The notes below the pieces were generated by a model. It ran no database searches and had not been told where the DNA came from. It saw only the letters and a program-made list of their open reading frames with translations. 64,000 nt of DNA from Flavipsychrobacter stenotrophus (lineage in GTDB: Bacteria; Bacteroidota; Bacteroidia; Chitinophagales; Chitinophagaceae): positions 62,001 through 126,000 of the forward strand of contig NZ_PPSL01000004.1 of NCBI RefSeq assembly GCF_002954265.1, in the 5' to 3' direction. The stretch's first letter is position 1, and every line of letters begins with the position of its first letter. Positions 60,315-64,000 of the stretch are shown here, one piece after another. Both the position numbers and the translations under genes were made by a program.

Positions 60315-62249
60315 ATGGCAAAGAAGCAAAATCAACAAAATATACAAAGACCGGCTAGCGTACCTAAGGTGTCAGCTACTCCGAAAAGCGAAACACCCGC
60401 CAGGTTTTCGCTCCAAACCAAACTTGCTATTTTGCTGGGTATCATAGCGTGTCTGGTCTACTTCAATACGCTGAGTAATGGCTATGTGCTGGATGATTTT
60501 ACCGTTATCAAGAACAACAGGATCATTACTAAGGGGATATCTGCAATTGGCGAGATCTTCACTACTCCCTACAGGAGGGGCTGGTTTATAACCCATAACG
60601 ATCTGTACAGGCCGCTATCGCTGGTAATGTTTGCTATTGAATCAGATCTGGGTGGCGGTTCTCCTACACTAGGTCACTTTATGAACATGGTTGTATTTGC
60701 AAGTGGTGTAGGCATGTTGTTTATATTTCTTAATGGATTGTTTGATGGTAAAAAGATGGCCGTTGCATTTATTGCGGCATTGCTGTTTGCTTTACATCCC
60801 ATTCATACCGAGGTAGTTGCGAATATTAAGAGTAGGGATGAATTGCTGTGCTTTTTCTTTGCTTTTGTAAGTCTGAATGTCTTTCTGAAATATTCTAAAA
60901 CGGGTGAAATAAAGCAGTTGTTATTAGGTGCACTGTGCTTCTTTTTGTCGTTTCTATCAAAAGAAACCGTTATTACCTTTCTTGCAGTTATACCGCTGAT
61001 CTTCTTCTTTTACCGGAATGAAAACAAGATGAGAAGCATTTATATTACAGTGTCTGCAGTGGTAGTAGCGTTGTTATTTCTGGGAATAAGATTTGCTGTA
61101 TTAAGCCATTACGATGCTAATACGGACTCTTTTGTCACCTTCATGGACAACTTCCTTACAGTTCCACCAAAAGGAACATCGGCATTGGCCACGGAGATAT
61201 TGATCCTTGGGCAGTACGTGAAATTGCTGTTTGTGCCGTATCCATTGATCTGCGATTACTCCTATAACAGCATTCCATTTGTAACTTTTGGCAATATTGG
61301 GGTAATAATATCATTAGCATTTTACCTGTTGTTAGGTGGTTTTGGTACCTATAAACTTATAAAAAGCCCGAAAGATCCGTTTGCATTTGCTATCCTGTTC
61401 TTCCTGATCACCATTTCCCTGTTCTCCAATATTCCATTTATAATAGGTGCTGCTATGGCCGAGCGATTTGTTTTCTTTGCGTCAATGAGCTTTTGCCTTG
61501 TTCTAGCGTTGCTTATAGAGCGCTTCCTGATGGGGGGGAATACAGGTATGGCTGCAGTTACATCGGGCAAGGTATTAGCTATAATAGTGCCGATATGCCT
61601 TATCTACTTTGTTATCAGTTCAGGGCGTAATAAAGATTGGATGAGTAATGAAACGTTGTTCAGGGCAGATGTGGTGCATACGCCCAATGATGCCAGGGTA
61701 AACTATTACCTGGGTACGGAGCTGGTTACAGAAAAGGCAAAGACGGAGGGTAATCCGGTAGTGGTAAAGCAGATAATAGAGGAAGGTTGCGTGTATCTGC
61801 GATCGGCGTTAAATGTGTACCCGGAGTATGACGACGCCCATGCCGCGATAGGGGATGCTTTCTTCAAGCTTGGGAGATACGATTCTGCCGAGGTGCATGA
61901 CAAAAGAGCGCTGGAATTGAATCCAAAGTTTGTAATTGCGATGAATAACCTGGCGGGTGTGTACTTTGTTAGGAATCAATATGATACAGCTATAATGTAC
62001 TGTAGAAGGTCTATAGCGCGCAGTCCGGACTTTGTAAACGCGTATGCTAACCTTGGGTTGTGTTACATGAGGCAAGGGAAATTCGACTCTTCTTTGAAAA
62101 ATTTATACATCGCGATCTCTAAAGATGCTAATTTCCTTTCGTCGTACGAAAATATGGCGTTTACCTATCAGGCAATGGGTAAGACAGATTCTATGAGGAA
62201 ATATAACGAAATAGCCCAGGAGCTGAGGGCCGGTGGCAAGAGGCAATGA
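60315..62249 (+). CDS. TMTC-like membrane glycosyltransferase with TPR repeats
   Basis: A 644-residue protein with a cytosolic Lys/Gln/Pro-rich start (1-35), about nine to ten membrane helices with the luminal DD motif NGYVLDDFTVI (Asp60, Asp61), and HPIHTEVVANIKSRDELLCF typical of the TMTC/DUF1736 group, then four or five TPR repeats (about 490-640; AHAAIGDAFFKLGRYDSAE, FVIAMNNLAGVYFVRNQYDTAI, NAYANLGLCYMRQGKFDSSL). Animal TMTC proteins are O-mannosyltransferases; bacterial relatives are uncharacterised. A terminator follows. Confidence 0.8.
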   Translation: MAKKQNQQNIQRPASVPKVSATPKSETPARFSLQTKLAILLGIIACLVYFNTLSNGYVLDDFTVIKNNRIITKGISAIGEIFTTPYRRGWFITHNDLYRPLSLVMFAIESDLGGGSPTLGHFMNMVVFASGVGMLFIFLNGLFDGKKMAVAFIAALLFALHPIHTEVVANIKSRDELLCFFFAFVSLNVFLKYSKTGEIKQLLLGALCFFLSFLSKETVITFLAVIPLIFFFYRNENKMRSIYITVSAVVVALLFLGIRFAVLSHYDANTDSFVTFMDNFLTVPPKGTSALATEILILGQYVKLLFVPYPLICDYSYNSIPFVTFGNIGVIISLAFYLLLGGFGTYKLIKSPKDPFAFAILFFLITISLFSNIPFIIGAAMAERFVFFASMSFCLVLALLIERFLMGGNTGMAAVTSGKVLAIIVPICLIYFVISSGRNKDWMSNETLFRADVVHTPNDARVNYYLGTELVTEKAKTEGNPVVVKQIIEEGCVYLRSALNVYPEYDDAHAAIGDAFFKLGRYDSAEVHDKRALELNPKFVIAMNNLAGVYFVRNQYDTAIMYCRRSIARSPDFVNAYANLGLCYMRQGKFDSSLKNLYIAISKDANFLSSYENMAFTYQAMGKTDSMRKYNEIAQELRAGGKRQ

Positions 62250-62273
62250 TAAAAGTAAGGTTGTTCTAAAATT

Positions 62274-62313
62274 AGGTCTGGTTCATGAAAAAAGAATCAG
62301 ACCTCTTTTTTTT
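62274..62313 (+). terminator. Terminator of the glycosyltransferase pair
   Basis: AGGTCTGGTTC pairs with GAATCAGACCT (one G-T pair), nine-base loop, then nine T. Confidence 0.88.
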
Positions 62314-62683
62314 TGTTGATTTTGAAATTTTTTCAAAATTATTTTTTTGCATCCTGACTACTGTAAGAATGCCGGTTTCTTCATAGATTATGCGCGATGT
62401 AAATGCATTTAGATTCAGCCGATAGAGAGGGTGGGGGTAAAATGGCCGGATAAATATTGAATATTTTAGTTGATAAAGAGTGATTTTTATTCACTTTGCA
62501 GCTTTGATCAACAACCGAAAAATGGGCTCTTAAATTTGATAAAATATTGATAATCAATACTATTTACAAAGTAAATCCATCGTTATTGCTTGTGATTTTA
62601 TTTCCATTGTTACCTGATAAAGACGGTGTTAGTAAATATTATTTTTTGATGAAAATATTTTATCAATTATTAAGAAAAAGTGT
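62314..62683. other. A/T-rich region upstream of the S10 operon
   Basis: Nothing beyond A/T-rich sequence was recognised in this stretch. The promoters for the S10 operon are just downstream. Confidence 0.5.
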
Positions 62684-62691
62684 TACTTTTG
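62684..62691 (+). promoter_or_regulatory. Upstream -7 element TACTTTTG of the S10 operon
   Basis: Exact TAnnTTTG, followed by GCAGTCCGAAAA. No good -33 element. Confidence 0.6.
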
Positions 62692-62777
62692 CAGTCCGAA
62701 AATAAATCAAGTGCTCGGGGGATTGACAAGATAAGTAAAAAGAAATGAGTAATAAAATAAAATTTCTTTTAAAAAAG

Positions 62778-62808
62778 TTTGTCTATTCAAAACACTTCAT
62801 TACCTTTG
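62778..62808 (+). promoter_or_regulatory. Downstream consensus promoter of the S10 operon
   Basis: TTTG at 62778-62781, a 19-base spacer and TACCTTTG at 62801-62808, followed by GCAGTCCCAAAT, close to the sequence after the first promoter. The ATG of rpsJ is 37 bases later. Confidence 0.8.
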
Positions 62809-62845
62809 CAGTCCCAAATTTTTAGGGTAGAATATAACAAACAGT

Positions 62846-63151
62846 ATGTCACAGCGAATCAGAATAAAGCTAAAATCTTACGATCACAACCTGGTTGATA
62901 AATCAGCTGATAAGATCGTGAAGACTGTTCGTAATACAGGAGCGGTTGTAACAGGCCCCATTCCATTGCCTACAGAAAAGAAGATCTTTACCGTATTGCG
63001 TTCACCGCACGTAAACAAGAAATCACGTGAGCAGTTCCAGTTGTGCACTCACAAGCGCCTATTGGATATCTACACGTCTTCTTCACGTACCGTAGATGCA
63101 CTATCAAAGCTCGACCTGCCAAGCGGTGTTGAGGTTGAGATCAAAGCATAA
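62846..63151 (+). CDS. rpsJ: Ribosomal protein S10 (uS10)
   Basis: A 101-residue protein of normal length: [53 protein letters not shown] and [31 protein letters not shown]. Part of the 30S head; in E. coli also the transcription factor NusE. First gene of the S10 operon, behind two promoters. Confidence 0.97.
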   Translation: MSQRIRIKLKSYDHNLVDKSADKIVKTVRNTGAVVTGPIPLPTEKKIFTVLRSPHVNKKSREQFQLCTHKRLLDIYTSSSRTVDALSKLDLPSGVEVEIKA

Positions 63152-63161
63152 TGAATGATTG

Positions 63162-63184
63162 TTAATTGGCTGATCAGCTAATTT
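63162..63184. promoter_or_regulatory. Near-palindrome in the rpsJ-rplC gap
   Basis: AATTGGCTGATCAGCTAATT, self-complementary except for two G-T positions. It is in a 130-base gap, unusually long for this operon, and may be part of an RNA structure regulating rplC. Confidence 0.4.
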
Positions 63185-63281
63185 GGTAATCGAAGGATAG
63201 TTCTTTAATAAATTGAAACAAAGTTAATCCCGGCCCACACAATTTTACGGCTCCGGGCGCTTAGCTCAAATAATAATAATA

Positions 63282-63899
63282 ATGAAAGGTATTATTGGTA
63301 AAAAAATTGGCATGACCAGTATTTTCGAGCCGAATGGCAAGCAGACCGCTTGTACCATCATCGAAGCTGGGCCTTGTGTGGTTACTCAAAAGAAGACCGT
63401 TGATACCGACGGTTACGATGCGCTCCAAATCGCATTCGGAGAGGCTAAAGTAAAGAACACTACTGCAGCTCTCGTAAATCACTTCGCTAAGGCGAGCACG
63501 ACTCCAAAACGTGTAGTAAAAGAACTTCGCAATTGCTCTATAGATAAACAACTGGGCGAAAGCATTACCTGCGAGATTTTCACTGAAGGTGAAAAAGTAA
63601 GCGTAGTAGGAACTACAAAGGGTAAAGGCTTCCAGGGTGTAGTTAAGCGTCACGGCTTTAGCGGTGTGGGTGAAGCAACCCATGGCCAGCATGACCGTTC
63701 ACGTGCTCCGGGATCTATCGGTGGTTCATCTTATCCAAGCCGAGTATTCAAAGGTATGCGCATGGCAGGCCGTATGGGTACAGACCAGGTGAAGATCAAG
63801 GCACTTCGTGTAGTGAAAATATTCCCTGAGAAAAACTACATCTTAATCAGCGGTTCGGTTCCGGGTCATAACGGATCTATTGTTTTAATTCAGAATTAA
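63282..63899 (+). CDS. rplC: Ribosomal protein L3 (uL3)
   Basis: A 205-residue protein of normal length: KGIIGKKIGMTSIFEPNGKQ, KGKGFQGVVKRHGFSG, ATHGQHDRSRAPGSIGGSSYPSRVFKGMRMAGRMG. It binds 23S rRNA near the peptidyl transferase centre and is an early assembly protein. rplD follows after eight bases. Confidence 0.97.
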   Translation: MKGIIGKKIGMTSIFEPNGKQTACTIIEAGPCVVTQKKTVDTDGYDALQIAFGEAKVKNTTAALVNHFAKASTTPKRVVKELRNCSIDKQLGESITCEIFTEGEKVSVVGTTKGKGFQGVVKRHGFSGVGEATHGQHDRSRAPGSIGGSSYPSRVFKGMRMAGRMGTDQVKIKALRVVKIFPEKNYILISGSVPGHNGSIVLIQN

Positions 63900-63907
63900 T
63901 TTTAGTC

Positions 63908-64000
63908 ATGCAAGTTGACGTTTTAAATAGTAAAGGTGCAAAGACAGGCCGTTCAGTAGAACTTCCTGATGATATCTTCAACATTGAGCCAAATGATCAT
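63908..64000 (+). CDS. rplD: Ribosomal protein L4 (uL4), 3' end outside window
   Basis: The first 31 codons (MQVDVLNSKGAKTGRSVELP ...) fit the N-terminus of Bacteroidota L4. The position right after rplC agrees with S10-L3-L4 order. The rest is cut off by the window end. Confidence 0.85.
   Translation, partial: MQVDVLNSKGAKTGRSVELPDDIFNIEPNDH

Overview
The window reads as a chromosomal segment of a Bacteroidota bacterium, most likely in or near the Chitinophagales. This is an inference from content: five secreted proteins with type IX secretion system (T9SS) C-terminal sorting domains, OmpA proteins with thrombospondin-3 calcium repeats, two GH92 mannosidases, a two-subunit KorAB, DUF1573, DUF885, DUF486 and OstA-like/MCE genes, no recognisable Shine-Dalgarno spacing, and at least 16 copies of the Bacteroidota -7 promoter element TAnnTTTG placed just upstream of genes. 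No tRNA, rRNA, cas genes, transposase or phage genes were seen.

Layout. 1-6449 is the 3' part of a giant T9SS-exported protein built from about 24 Ig-like repeats, eight of them nearly identical. 6.5-14 kb is housekeeping: a DUF486 membrane protein, a GH92 mannosidase followed by the 23S rRNA methyltransferase rlmD (minus strand), and korAB. 14.3-29.6 kb is the most distinctive part. A two-gene cassette occurs twice in tandem: a ~1,630-residue T9SS protein (IPT/TIG domain, seven FG-GAP repeats, Ig/PKD-like modules, sorting domain) followed by an outer-membrane barrel-TSP3-OmpA protein. A third copy of the barrel alone, without TSP3 and OmpA parts, faces it on the opposite strand. 29.7-38.4 kb holds a DUF1801 protein, a second GH92, an orphan small protein, an RlmK-like methyltransferase, a Uma2-family gene broken by one in-frame stop, and an MCE (MlaD-like)/OstA-like pair that suggests lipid or LPS transport. 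39.3-40.45 kb has no gene but is dense with short inverted repeats of several families.

40.5-55.3 kb carries another T9SS protein, recR, a DUF885 peptidase-like protein, a T9SS SGNH hydrolase, a VOC protein, a RelE/ParE-type toxin-antitoxin pair, clpB, an intact Uma2 paralogue, an ECF sigma factor with a one-pass membrane partner, a DUF1573 protein, a SnoaL-like gene that seems to start at ATT, and a conserved secreted protein. 55.4-64 kb has a small helix-turn-helix protein, a membrane protein, a lone atpG with a consensus promoter, a sulfite-oxidase-fold protein without the expected Mo-ligand cysteine, two GT-C type membrane glycosyltransferases (GT39-like and TMTC-like), and the start of the S10 ribosomal operon (rpsJ, rplC, partial rplD) behind two tandem promoters.

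How the parts may fit together (inference): the T9SS proteins and OmpA/barrel proteins form a cell-surface system, the MCE/OstA pair maintains the outer membrane, and the membrane glycosyltransferases could glycosylate exported proteins. The strongest candidate for something undescribed is the duplicated propeller-adhesin plus OmpA-TSP3 cassette with its truncated third barrel.
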